A stretch of 64,000 bases of DNA from Synechococcus sp. WH 5701 (GCF_000153045.1 NZ_CH724160.1:497142-561141), one strand, 5' to 3'; positions 35,542 to 44,871 are shown, numbered from the stretch's first letter. Made by a program: numbers and translations. The notes: generated by a model from the sequence alone, not told the origin.

Positions 35542-35704
35542 CAACGCCATGATCGTTAGATATGGTCATACCTGCGAACTCACTCCGCTGGTATATAGTG
35601 TATGCGAGAATTGACAGGGGCTGTTCCTTGCTGAAGGCTTGATTCTCCTGCATTGGCTCTCTTTGATTCATCTTTGTTGGAGGTCTAAAGCCGGGATGTT
35701 GAAC

Positions 35705-36315
35705 TCAGACTCCAAGAGTCTTTCCGAGTAGAAGCTGCTTCCTGCGTCTGCCTTTAAAGTGAAGAATGGATGCTTCACGAGCCTGCGGCGCCTCTGGTAG
35801 GCACGCAGCGATTGCTTCTGGGATCATCTTAAAGCTGAATTGTAAATTGCCAAGGGAACGCCGCATCGCCTCTTGGTCTCCATACCAAAGTTGAAACTTT
35901 CTGTCAATATTGCTGAGAGCTGACAGCAGTGAAATCCAGTAGCTGATATTTGGAGTAGCCGTAAAGCAGGCTAGCGCGGGGTGCACTTGGTCAATTGTCT
36001 GGCCACTGTATTCTGCGAATAGACCACCCATGAATCCTGGGTTGAAAAGAGAAGTTCTGTCAAGAGACCTCCGGCATAGCAGCACTTCATTGGACGCCAA
36101 TCTGATCTGAGGAAGTGGGCGAACCATCAGCATGTCAGAATCAAGAAAGACCGTGCTTCTTCCCTGCTGCCCCTGGTAAGTCGCATGCAGCTGGAGGCGA
36201 GCCAGCATGGGCCTGTCCAAGGGAACATCTAGCCTGAGTGCCTGGCTGCATCCAGATAAAAGTGGTGTCTTAAGATCCGTAAGGTGAGTGATTTCAGATT
36301 CTGGATAAAATCTCT
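35705..36315 (-). pseudogene. glycosyltransferase 3' part, truncated by IS insertion
   Basis: The remaining part reads RFYPESEITHLTDLKTPLL, then STVFLDSDMLMVRPLPQ (D-S-D, a GT-A metal motif), LFNPGFMGGLFAEY and SILHFKGRRRKQLLLG, consistent with the second part of a GT-A transferase. The N-terminal strand and its start codon are missing because an IS1595-type element sits at 36316-37347. The frame can only be extended into the element's inverted repeat, where a TTG gives a false start. On the far side a short open frame (about 37348-37498, minus) could be the lost N-terminus, but it is not in the same frame across the target repeat. Confidence 0.75.
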
Positions 36316-36337
36316 CTTGATTAGGTAGCAAACTCCG
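36316..36337. repeat. left terminal inverted repeat of IS1595-like element
   Basis: The sequence begins CTTGATTAGGTAGCAA and pairs with the other end at 21 of 22 bases. The transposase stop codon TAA (36321-36323, minus strand) lies inside it. Confidence 0.9.
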
Positions 36338-37274
36338 CGCTCCTCAGGAGGTGCTCCGGCCGTGCGGTGCAGCTGCAGATGGCATGAACCACCCGCTCGG
36401 TCATCTCTCCCAAGTTGAAGCGCCGGTTGAAACGGTAATTGAAGGCGCCCAGGTAGCGGTCTGCGTATTTATCGAATCGCAGAGCATGGAACGTTCCGCT
36501 GAAGCTGGTTTTCAAGTTACTGAGTACCGTGTTGATCCAGCGGAATTCAGGCAGTTCGTTGGGATGGCGCCCCTTCACGACCACAGCTTGATGAAAGCAA
36601 CCGACTTCTGCTACGGCACGGAAGCAGGCAAGTCCGTCAGAGATCACCTCACATCCAATCGCCAGTGCATCTTGAGCCCAGTCAGCGATGGCGGCAAAGG
36701 AGAACGTGGCCACGGTGGCAAGCTTCACGTGCCGGGGGTGGCCCGCATCATCGAGAGAGACGGCCGCCACAATCGGCACCTTGTTCTCCGATCCCAGTCC
36801 TGCCTTGCCACCACAGCGTTCTCCGCCAAGGTAGGCATCATCCACCTGCACCTTTCCCCGCAGGACATAGGCCTCCTCCCGCTCGCTCATCGCCTGCATG
36901 ATCTTGTTGTGAACCAGCCACGCTGTTCGGTAGTTCACCCCGAGATGGCGCATCAGGGCGAGGGAAGAAATGCCAGTCTTGGCCTGGCCCACCAGATAGA
37001 AAGCCAGGAACCAGGTGGTCAGCGGTAACTTGGTCGCCTCCATGATGGTGCCGGCCGTGAGGGTGGCCTGATGGCGGCAGCTCCGGCACTGATAGCGCTT
37101 GTGGCGACGGCCACCGATGAGCCCATACTCCTTGCCCTCACAACGGGGGCATCTGAAGCCGTCGGGCCAGCGCGCCTGCTCCAGGGCGGCCTCGCAATTC
37201 TCCTCGGTGCCGTAGAGCTCGATGAACTTGGGCAGCGACAGGCTGGCCTGGAACTGAATCCGATTCATAGCCAT
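36321..37274 (-). CDS. IS1595 family transposase
   Basis: This 317-residue enzyme has an N-terminal zinc ribbon (CPRC at 42-45 and CRSC at 63-66) followed by a helix-turn-helix-like part (MRHLGVNYRTAWLVHNKIM). The ISXO2-like DDE domain begins with KVQVDDAYLGGERCGGKAG near residue 141, then CEVISDGLACFRAV, then a late NTVLSNLKTSFSGTFHALR. I choose ATG 37274 (MAMNRIQFQASLSLPKF), the usual family start. There is no frameshift, so the gene is probably functional. It ends within the terminal repeat. Confidence 0.94.
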   Translation of the reverse strand: MAMNRIQFQASLSLPKFIELYGTEENCEAALEQARWPDGFRCPRCEGKEYGLIGGRRHKRYQCRSCRHQATLTAGTIMEATKLPLTTWFLAFYLVGQAKTGISSLALMRHLGVNYRTAWLVHNKIMQAMSEREEAYVLRGKVQVDDAYLGGERCGGKAGLGSENKVPIVAAVSLDDAGHPRHVKLATVATFSFAAIADWAQDALAIGCEVISDGLACFRAVAEVGCFHQAVVVKGRHPNELPEFRWINTVLSNLKTSFSGTFHALRFDKYADRYLGAFNYRFNRRFNLGEMTERVVHAICSCTARPEHLLRSAEFAT

Positions 37275-37325
37275 GCCAATCACCCCTGGTACACACGTAC
37301 CAGCTTATGCGACAAAGCCGGCTGA

Positions 37326-37347
37326 CGGAGCTTGCTACCTAATCAAG
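37326..37347. repeat. right terminal inverted repeat of IS1595-like element
   Basis: This is the reverse complement of the left end with one mismatch (G for A at the 17th base). The target-site bases ATCTCT follow it directly. Confidence 0.9.
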
Positions 37348-37501
37348 ATCTCTAATGGCTTTGAAGTCGATTTCTTTTGCTTCTCGTTGGTAGAAGAAAA
37401 TTGCGAAATCTATAATGTCTTCAGCGGGTCTGTTCATTTGTCTCTGTGGTACTTCTTGGCCTGCAGAATGTGCTCGCATTGCGGTACTCTTTGGCATTGG
37501 A

Positions 37502-38437
37502 TCAGCAGGCCCCAATCAGTGCGATCACCTGCTTGGCATGCCTCTCGTAGATCTCGGCCTGATCAGCTGCTGAGAGATAGCGCCAGGAAGCATGAGCGGC
37601 GCACGTGCGCTGATACTGAGTTTCACAGCAGAAGCGCTCCAGCATGGGCAGCGAAGGCAATTGTTTCGGGCTGACATGCCGTGCCAGGCATCGGCTGAAG
37701 TAGATGTCCTCAGGTTCCAGTGCCTCTGTGGCTTCCAACCGGCAAATCTGCTCCATCACCCCGCGGTCGCGGATCGACACCCCGCCGTTGCCGTTCACCA
37801 GCCCTTCCGGCACTGTGCTGCACATCACACGGCTTTGCCAGAATGGCTCCATTGGCTCCAGTGTCCTGGAGTACCGCGGAAAGCGCCAGGAAATCACCTG
37901 TCCTCGGCTCCAGGGTGATCCCACGTAGGCATATTCGAAGAGCTGCTCCTCCGGCGGCTCGATCAGCAGGGCATCGGCCTGGAAGATCAGCAGCTTGGCG
38001 GCCTCCAGAGTCGACCAGAACTCTGCGGACTTGAACAGCCGGTTGTATCCCTCCCAACCGAATCTCTCGCCGGTGCCCGCCTGCCGCTGCTCGACCCGTA
38101 CCCAGGCTTCCAGCCCGGCGAACAACGCCGTCATCGCGGCGTGGGAACCCGTGGAGCTGATCACGGTCACCCCCAGCCGCAACCGCCCCATCAGCAGCGT
38201 GTTCAGCACACAGGCCCTGAGTACAGGGCTAGGTCGGTCGTCGACGATCAGGGCTCTCCGCTCGGGATGCAGGGCCGGTGGTGTCTGCCCCGCCTCCAGG
38301 CGCCGGCTCAGAGAGGCCGCCCAGGGCTGCAGATAGGCCGCCAACAGATAGCGGCAGTGGGCCTCGAACATGGCGATGCGGTAGGCCTCGAGATGCTGCC
38401 AAGGCGATGGCTTGCTTGTTTGCTCTGCTGCCATCAT
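37502..38437 (-). CDS. DUF5672-like putative glycosyltransferase
   Basis: This 311-residue protein matches my memory of DUF5672, a family found in glycan clusters and thought to have a GT-A-like fold. Visible marks are ALIVDDRPSPVLRACVLNTL, GWEGYNRLFKSAEFW, LLIFQADALLIEPPEEQLFE (D-x-L after the strand), VNGNGGVSIRDRGVMEQIC and ALEPEDIYFSRCLA. The asparagine-glycine-glycine block and the E-D-x-Y-F-S motif are the strongest signs. Its start overlaps the end of the methyltransferase by 4 bases (ATGA), so the two are translated together. Confidence 0.75.
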   Translation of the reverse strand: MMAAEQTSKPSPWQHLEAYRIAMFEAHCRYLLAAYLQPWAASLSRRLEAGQTPPALHPERRALIVDDRPSPVLRACVLNTLLMGRLRLGVTVISSTGSHAAMTALFAGLEAWVRVEQRQAGTGERFGWEGYNRLFKSAEFWSTLEAAKLLIFQADALLIEPPEEQLFEYAYVGSPWSRGQVISWRFPRYSRTLEPMEPFWQSRVMCSTVPEGLVNGNGGVSIRDRGVMEQICRLEATEALEPEDIYFSRCLARHVSPKQLPSLPMLERFCCETQYQRTCAAHASWRYLSAADQAEIYERHAKQVIALIGAC

Positions 38438-39126
38438 GGGAATGGCTGGTAGGCCACCATCACCTGGCCGCGGGGATGGCCCCAGTTGCCGATGTAGCTG
38501 ACCGCATAGCCTTGATGCTCGCCGAATGCTTCCATCTGGTCGCGGGTGTACGCGAAGAAACCATGGTCGTGCGGCCGATCGGGATTGCGCCGCTCTTCAG
38601 GAACCTCATGGAATGTGGCGTACAAGGTGGCAGAGGCCTTGAGCACAGGCCGTAGCTGGCTCAGGCACAGCTCGATCTGCTTCGGAGGTAGATGGGTGAA
38701 CAGGGATTGGGCGATGGCCATGTCCACCTCGACGCCGAATCGCTCGAACCGAAACCATCGATCCTCGAGAATGATCGGTGCCTTGGCCAGGCGCAGCTCC
38801 TGCCCCAGTTCCTGCTCGAGGCCCGCCTCAATCAGGCTGCGTTCCTTCTCGATGCCCAGATAGTGGCCTTTGTCCAGATAGGGGATGGCCTTGACGCCCA
38901 GCCGCAGCGAGCCGCAAGCAATGTCGAGCAGGATGTGCTCAGGACGGAGGCCCTGGTCACAGAGAAAGTTGAACTGCAATTGACCGATTTCCTCCCAATG
39001 CCCCCCCACATAGCCGCGATGGCCGCGTAGAGCGACCCCGCTGGCCCCCTCGGGATCGAGGGGCTCACTCGGGGGCTGACCCTGAAGCCGTTGCCGTATC
39101 CGCTGCAGGATGGAGGTCATCGACAC
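38434..39126 (-). CDS. class I SAM-dependent methyltransferase
   Basis: This 230-residue protein has SAM motif I in LLDIACGSLRLGVKAIPYLD (D-x-A-C-G-S) near residue 67. HYLGIEKERSLIEAG follows as motif II, then VDMAIAQSLFTHLPPKQIEL as the motif around the active site. The late part HDHGFFAYTRDQMEAFGEHQ is common in enzymes that methylate sugars or small molecules. It is probably involved in glycan methylation, judging by its neighbours. It precedes the DUF5672 gene with a 4-base overlap and follows the sulfotransferase by 34 bases. Confidence 0.85.
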   Translation of the reverse strand: MSMTSILQRIRQRLQGQPPSEPLDPEGASGVALRGHRGYVGGHWEEIGQLQFNFLCDQGLRPEHILLDIACGSLRLGVKAIPYLDKGHYLGIEKERSLIEAGLEQELGQELRLAKAPIILEDRWFRFERFGVEVDMAIAQSLFTHLPPKQIELCLSQLRPVLKASATLYATFHEVPEERRNPDRPHDHGFFAYTRDQMEAFGEHQGYAVSYIGNWGHPRGQVMVAYQPFP

Positions 39127-39160
39127 GTTCTCAGAGGTCGGATCCTAAAAGGGCGTTCGA

Positions 39161-39907
39161 TCACGACCAGCGCAGCTGATAGCGCTGCTCCATGGCTGCG
39201 TAGGTGGGCTCCAGCGCGGTACGCAGCCAACCCCGCAGGGCTGGATCCACGCTTCCGGCCAGTCCAAGACCGGCGTTATGCACCGGCAGCCGCTTCGGGA
39301 TCTTGGCCGGAGCCAGATTCAGGAACTCCAGCAGCGGGGGGCAGATCCGCTCTGGCTCGGTGAACAGGTCTTCGCTGCGCAAGATCAGCAGCTGCTCGGC
39401 TGGGAATCGCGCCTCGTAGCGCTCCAGCTGCTGTTCATAGCGGCTGCGGGCCAGATAGCTGTGCACCTGATGGGAATGATGGGTGGCAGCACCGCTGGTC
39501 AGTTGCTGCTCGGCGCCGGCCAGCCGCTCCTCCTCCGCCGCCAACGCCTGATCGGGTGGAAGAGATTCCAGACCAAGGCGGATCGAGTGGAACAGACCCG
39601 ACAGCGCACGCTCCACTGGGTCCCGAAGCAACACGATCAGGCGGGCCCGGGGAAGCAAGGTCTCGATACGCTCAGCGGCCAACGGATGGAACAGGTAGTA
39701 CGGGGTGATGTCTCCGCAAGCCTGCTGGGCGCCTGCGCTGGCGTAGTGGTCTTCATACCAGCTTCGGTCTCGGTCGTAGTGCAGGCTGAAGTAGTGCACC
39801 TCCTTGCCGGGCGGCAGAAAGACCTGGGGATGCAGGCTCAGCCAGTGCTGCAAGGTGCTGGTGCCAGCCTTCTGTGCACCGAGGCAGAGGAAATTCGGCA
39901 GGGGCAG
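39161..39907 (-). CDS. sulfotransferase (PAPS-dependent), start unclear
   Basis: The enzyme would move a sulfate group from PAPS to a glycan. The 5'-phosphosulfate loop NFLCLGAQKAGTSTLQHWLS lies upstream of the first usual start codon (TTG 39851-39853), so the real protein must begin earlier. Between the in-frame TAG at 39941-39943 and that loop there is no ATG, GTG or TTG. I place the start at a CTG (39905-39907) only for want of better. The 3'-phosphate motif LIVLLRDPVERALSGLFHSI and the late KRLPVHNAGLGLAG are normal. Either translation starts at a non-standard codon or a small indel has broken the start. Confidence 0.72.
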   Translation of the reverse strand: MPLPNFLCLGAQKAGTSTLQHWLSLHPQVFLPPGKEVHYFSLHYDRDRSWYEDHYASAGAQQACGDITPYYLFHPLAAERIETLLPRARLIVLLRDPVERALSGLFHSIRLGLESLPPDQALAAEEERLAGAEQQLTSGAATHHSHQVHSYLARSRYEQQLERYEARFPAEQLLILRSEDLFTEPERICPPLLEFLNLAPAKIPKRLPVHNAGLGLAGSVDPALRGWLRTALEPTYAAMEQRYQLRWS

Positions 39908-39976
39908 AGCGGACGCGCAGCAACGGAGTCGAGAGCCAACCTACGATTTCCGTACCGCCGAGGCAGAGGATCCACC

Positions 39977-41014
39977 ATGCCCGGTTCCAGGCAGCACTGG
40001 CTCCTCGGGCCTCATCAGGCCTGTGCCTTGGGTCTGCACCATGCGCTCAGCGGCCATCGCGGTCAGCAGCTTCGCTCGAGCTCAATTCAGCGCCTGGAGA
40101 GGCGCTTCCAGCGCCGCCTGATCGGGCTGAGGCTGCTGAGGTTCTCAGGGCTGCGGTCAATTCCCGTGCCCCTGATCGCCTCCCTCCGGGCCCTGCTCAG
40201 CTTGGTTCCTCTCGATGCTGAGGCCATGGGCTGTGGCCGTGGCTTGCTGGCCCAGTTGAACGCCCCGGATCTGTGCGCGCTCCAGGGCCTCGGGAGCAGC
40301 GCTGAACGGCCCTTGCTGGCGATCGTGAGCTGCCGGCAGCGGCTGGGCAAGGCTCGGCAGGCCTTGCAGCACTTTCACCACTGGGAACGAGCCGGCCAGG
40401 GGATCCCCCTGATCGTGGTGGGGGACCCGACCCTGCCCGACTGGCGCTTCAGATTTTGCCCCCACCAACGGCTTCTCCAGCTTCCCGTTGACGATGCCTA
40501 CGAGGGTCTGCCCCACAAGGTGATGGCGCTGATGCTGGTGGCCTCCCTGCTGGATCAGCCACCCGCCCTGCTCAAGATGGACGACGATACCCATCCCGGT
40601 GACCCCGAAGCCCTGATGATCACCCTGGCCCGCCTCGCCCAGGGCGAGGCGGTTGCTGCTGGTTATCCCATCTTCACCCCTTCCCCACTGGATCTCGATC
40701 GCGCTTGGCACATGGGTAAATCAGCCCGCTTCAACCTCAGGCCCTTCGACTCACTCGGATCCGAGCGTTGGATGTCGGGCGGAGTTGGCTATCTCCTCTC
40801 CGCTTCTGCCGTTCGACAGCTGGGGGACTTCGCCCTGCATAGTTGGGGCTTTGTCCAGTCCATGCTCTATGAGGATGTCTGTGTTTCGATGTTGCTGCAG
40901 GCCACGCATTGCCCGATCCATTGGCTCGACGATCCGTCCGAGCTCGGGATTGGCAATGAACGACAGCTTGAAATTCATCAGGGCTTTTGGCAGGTGCCGG
41001 AACATCTACGCTGA
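39977..41014 (+). CDS. glycosyltransferase, GT31-like (galactosyltransferase type)
   Basis: This 345-residue protein has the pattern of beta-1,3-galactosyltransferase-like GT31 enzymes. LIVVGDPTLPDWRF is followed by VDDAYEGLPHKVMALMLVAS, where E-x-L-x-x-K is the family motif, then the D-D-D block PALLKMDDDTHP near residue 203. WMSGGVGYLLSASAV and SMLYEDVCVSMLLQ (E-D-V) follow, again typical. The first 110 residues are rich in Arg and Leu and not recognised. It is divergent from the sulfotransferase, the starts being about 70 bases apart, and precedes a second sulfotransferase by 12 bases. Confidence 0.85.
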   Translation: MPGSRQHWLLGPHQACALGLHHALSGHRGQQLRSSSIQRLERRFQRRLIGLRLLRFSGLRSIPVPLIASLRALLSLVPLDAEAMGCGRGLLAQLNAPDLCALQGLGSSAERPLLAIVSCRQRLGKARQALQHFHHWERAGQGIPLIVVGDPTLPDWRFRFCPHQRLLQLPVDDAYEGLPHKVMALMLVASLLDQPPALLKMDDDTHPGDPEALMITLARLAQGEAVAAGYPIFTPSPLDLDRAWHMGKSARFNLRPFDSLGSERWMSGGVGYLLSASAVRQLGDFALHSWGFVQSMLYEDVCVSMLLQATHCPIHWLDDPSELGIGNERQLEIHQGFWQVPEHLR

Positions 41015-41026
41015 AGCCGATCATCC

Positions 41027-41872
41027 ATGATCATTCGTCACGACCTCAAGCTGGTTTTCCTGCACGTACCGAAGTGTGCTGGCAAAGAATTGCGTGAGCT
41101 GTTTTCTCATGATGCGCGTCCTGAGCATTGCGTCAGCATGTTCAACTTCGCCTACAGTCCCGTTCTGCATCGCCATGTCGATCTGGCCCATCTTCCGATG
41201 GCCGATCTCGTGCACTGGCCGGAGTTTCGATGGCTTGAGTCTTACACAACCATCGCGGCGATTCGCAATCCCTACGAGCGTTTGATCTCTGCGGCCAACG
41301 AGTATTTTCGGCAGCGTTCAAAGCAAGACGAGGCCACCATCAACACCACGGGGATCACGTTGGACATGCGTCGATCCTATTTTCAGCAGTTGGCCCTTCA
41401 GCACAGCCAGCTGGATCCACGCTTCGTTCATTCCTTGCCAATGACCTGGTTCACTCACCTCGGCAGCATCCCAGTGGTGGATCATCTGCTCCGCTGTGAA
41501 ACACTTGCCGACGACGTCCAGCACCTCGCGGAGCAACTCGATCTGCCTGCCTCTATCCGCTCTGAGGCGGCCCAACGGTTGCGAAACAACCCATCCAGGC
41601 AGACGGTCGAAGGCTTGAGCCCTGATGAAATCGAGTTGGCTCATGCACTTTATCCTCAGGATTTCGGTACCTTCGGTTATTCACGTCAACGCGTGCCATG
41701 CCCACCCACGCCGAACTCCGACCTGGGGCTTGAGCTGCTCAACCCGTCAACGACCACCAAATCCCACGCCATCCCGATTCTGAGTCGTGCCGAACGGGTC
41801 GACTGGCACTGGGGACCCTCGAGTATTCGCCAGGAGCCTTCGAATCTTCCTCCCACCCGTGACTGCCATTAG
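41027..41872 (+). CDS. carbohydrate sulfotransferase (sulfotransferase family 2 type)
   Basis: This 281-residue protein carries the PAPS 5'-phosphosulfate loop KLVFLHVPKCAGKELRELF near residues 8-26 and the 3'-phosphate motif AAIRNPYERLISAANEYF near 76-93. These are the defining features of family 2 carbohydrate sulfotransferases. The C-terminal 70 residues are proline-rich and probably flexible. There is no membrane helix, so it acts in the cytoplasm before export. It lies between the GT31-like gene and the large fused transferase, with gaps of 12 and 18 bases, which suggests an operon. Confidence 0.88.
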   Translation: MIIRHDLKLVFLHVPKCAGKELRELFSHDARPEHCVSMFNFAYSPVLHRHVDLAHLPMADLVHWPEFRWLESYTTIAAIRNPYERLISAANEYFRQRSKQDEATINTTGITLDMRRSYFQQLALQHSQLDPRFVHSLPMTWFTHLGSIPVVDHLLRCETLADDVQHLAEQLDLPASIRSEAAQRLRNNPSRQTVEGLSPDEIELAHALYPQDFGTFGYSRQRVPCPPTPNSDLGLELLNPSTTTKSHAIPILSRAERVDWHWGPSSIRQEPSNLPPTRDCH

Positions 41873-41890
41873 CTGCGAGCCGGCCAAGCA

Positions 41891-44860
41891 ATGAGAAGCT
41901 TGATCCTGGTCATCGGTGGCTCCTGCTCCCCCACGTCCTCCTTGCTCGATGGCCTCCTGGCATCTGGTGGTTCGGTCGTCGGCGATCGAACGGGGGCGAT
42001 CGCTGAGTTGCAGGAACGGCTGCTGCTCCAGCTGGGGCGTCCATGGTGCGGTTTGGCGAGCCTGTGGCCATTGCCGGATGCATGGCTGACTTGGCCCATC
42101 ACTTCCCAGGCAGCCACGGCCCTGCGGGAGCTGGTGAAGGATGAGCTGGGTCGGCAGCGTGGCCCTTGGATTCTTCAGGACGCAAGGGCCACGCTGCTTC
42201 TGCCGCTTTGGCGTCAGATGTGCGCAGAGCTGAACGTCGACCTCAAGCTTCTGTTCAGCCTTTCGCTTCCACCTCGCTCCTTGTCCTGGATCGATCAGCG
42301 GCTTTGCTGGAACTACTCCCGTCGTGGACTTTTGGAGACCAGGGATCTTGCGATTCTGCTGGTCGACCCCTGTGTTTGGTCCAGGCCAGATCACGCACAA
42401 CGGCAATGGCAGCAACTCCTTGACTTTTGTGGGGTCCCAGGAAGCACTGTCGCTCCGAATCTGCTAGACGAATTGGAGCCTGCTCTGCAGTCACGCCAGG
42501 GTCATGGTCATGGGGCTTTCAACCCATCGGGCGATGGCGATGCCGGCGCCCCACAACGAATGCTTCACCCGCGTCTGCGGCGCCTGAGGCAGGCGCTGCG
42601 TTCCCTGGCACGCATGGATCAGGAGGCACAAGTCCGAGCCCTTGAGCCTCTTCGCGATTGGCTGCAACGGCCCGAACAGGCTCAGCTGCCTCACTCGCCC
42701 AGCCATGTCGGCAGCTGGCGATCCCGGCTGATCCAGCGCCGCGCGCGGCGGGTGCCTCACCTGGATGCCGGCCCCTGGTTCGAGAGCCACCACTACCGTC
42801 AGCAGCGGCCCCACTTGCCGGCTGATCACGATCCACTCAGCCACTACTGGTGGTGTGGCTGGAAGGAGCAGCTCTCTCCCCATCCCTTCTTCGATCCAGA
42901 GCACTACCGCCAGGCCTGCCATCGCCAGGGACTTGAGTTGAATGGGGCAGCGCTGCTCCACTTTCTCAGCGTCGGTCTCGAGCAGGCTGTGCCCCCCTGC
43001 AACCTGGCCGATCCCGCCTGGCTGCAGGTCTCCCCCCTGTTGCGCGAGCAATGGCGAGCCGCCCGCTTCGAGGGCCTGCATCCCTGGGCCTCAGCTGCCC
43101 TGGCGCTCAGTGGTGGTGATCAACGGGCCGCCGTGATGCGCCTTCAGCACTGGCTGGAGCATGGGCTTGAGCTCCACGATCTGGCGGAAATTGCTGCTGC
43201 CCCGGCCGAGCCGTTTGCCCTCACCCTGGCGCTGCTGCCGGAGCCGCAGCCCCTCAGGGCCAACTCCACCCTTGTGCACATCGGCAGCTCCATCCACGAC
43301 TGGCAGCTCCATGCCTGGTTGCAACGCTGTCCGCTTCCCGAAGGTTTCTCCCTGGTTCAGGTGACCGCCGGCGAGGAGGCGATGCCCAACAGCTTTGCTG
43401 TGCTGTTGCGTGAGTTGCCCCATGGCCCCCAGAACAGCCCCCAGCTGATCCAGCTCGCCCATCTGGGCAACGTGTACACGCCCGATCCCGAGCAGGTGGC
43501 TCTTCTGCGCCGCCTTGGCGTTCAAGCCTGGCTGCTGGAGCCCGAGACCACCGCCAATGGCTGGTTGGAGCAACCGAACGATGGGGATGCGGCCAGCCGC
43601 TGTCTTGGCGTGCCAGCGCCTGCAGCACTCTGTGCCTGCCACACGCCTGAAAGCTGGCACGGGATGCCAGCGGTTCTGTCCCTTGGCACGGCGGGGACGC
43701 CATGGAACCGTCAGCTGGCTCCCCCGATCTGGGGCTGGCCTGGCTTCGACGACGTGGTCATCGCCAACAGCGAGCAGGCTCGCCTGTTGGCCAGCTGGCT
43801 CAATGCCTGTTGCCTCGAAGGGATCCAGCTGGTGCGGCTCAACCCCAACGAGGCAGAACGCCTGGCGCAGGGCTGGCACGCTCTCGGGCGCCCAGACCAG
43901 AGCATCCAGAACTGGCTCCCACCCCAGTTCTTCCTGGCTCCGATCCATCCTGAGGAGTGTCTGGAGGAACTGCGTTGGCGTCTCGCAGGGGGGCCACCCG
44001 AGCCTGAGTTGCCGACACCGGAGCCAGGGCATCAGATTCGCTGGGCTTTTGACAGCGGCAAGGCTGTGACCGCCGCAGTCTGCATCAGCCTTTACAACTA
44101 CGCGGATCGGATCAGCACAGCGCTGGAGAGTGTCCGGCTGCAGTGCCACCAGCCGCTTGAGCTGATCGTGGTTGATGATGGCTCAACCGATGGCGGACTT
44201 GAGCAGGCCGAACGCTGGTTCGCCCTGCATGGACAGCATTTCGCTCGTGCTCTGCTGCTGCAGCACACCACCAATGGCGGCCTTGCCGCAGCCCGCAACA
44301 CGGCTTTCGGCAGCGCCCGGGCCCCCTGGTGTTTCGTTCTTGATGCCGATAACACCCTGGAGCCGGAGGCCGTGCGCTCCTGCCTGGCGGTGGCGAGCCA
44401 CGCACCAGACGACATTGCCGTGGTTCATCCGCTGGTCGAGGTGGTTTCCACCTCCCCAGCCAGTCATGCCGATGAGCTTGCGCTGATCGGTGGGCGTAGT
44501 TGGCAGTCCTCGCGGTTCCGTTTCAAGAACTACATCGATGCCATGGCCCTGGTACGCCGCTCTGCCTGGAGAGAGGTGGGTGGCTACACTCACATCCCTT
44601 AAGGCTGGGAGGATTTTGATTTTTGGTGCAAACTCATTGAAGCTGGCTATCAGGGTATTCTCTGCCCGCAGCGCCTTGCCACTTATCACGAACACGGCCA
44701 ATCCATGCTGGCGACCCAGACCCATCGCCATCTTCGTGTGGTCAGCCGTCGCTTGCAGCAGCGTCATCCCTGGTTGAAGCTCAAGCTGGCGGCGGGTCTG
44801 GCCGAGGGCCAGGGGGCCAGTCCGTCCGATGGGCTGGAGCAGGATGAATTCTTTTCTTGA
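41891..44860 (+). pseudogene. sulfotransferase-like / GT2 fusion protein, interrupted by in-frame TAA
   Basis: Read through one stop, this is a 989-residue protein. Residues about 1-215 resemble a sulfotransferase (LVIGGSCSPTSSLLDGLLAS loop, WILQDARATLLLPLW, then LILLVDP-like strands), but the loop is altered and probably inactive. Near 312-340 is the DPLSHYWWCGWKEQLSPHPF module common in cyanobacterial glycan proteins. From about 725 on is a GT2 domain: VCISLYNYADRISTALESV, LIVVDDGSTDGG and CFVLDADNTLEPEAV. The TAA at 44600-44602 stands where glutamine fits (HIP-Q-GWEDFDFW). The frame continues to TGA 44858-44860 through the conserved E-D-x-D-x-W motif, which the truncated form would lose. 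Confidence 0.83.
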
Positions 44861-44871
44861 TTTGCCTCACT

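Larger units (their letters stand above)
36316..37347 (-). mobile_element. IS1595-like insertion sequence
   Basis: A complete element of about 1032 bases has one transposase gene between two 22-base inverted repeats (36316-36337 and 37326-37347) that match at 21 of 22 positions. A direct repeat ATCTCT (36310-36315 and 37348-37353) flanks it and is probably part of the target duplication; IS1595 elements usually make 8 bases. It is inserted in a glycosyltransferase gene. The near-perfect ends and intact transposase suggest a recent event. Confidence 0.9.

Noticed and set aside
16189-44602. Changed genetic code (TAA/TAG read as Gln)
   Set aside because: Many genes in the same window end with TAA or TAG at the proper family length, so a global change is excluded; only local mutation or readthrough remains.
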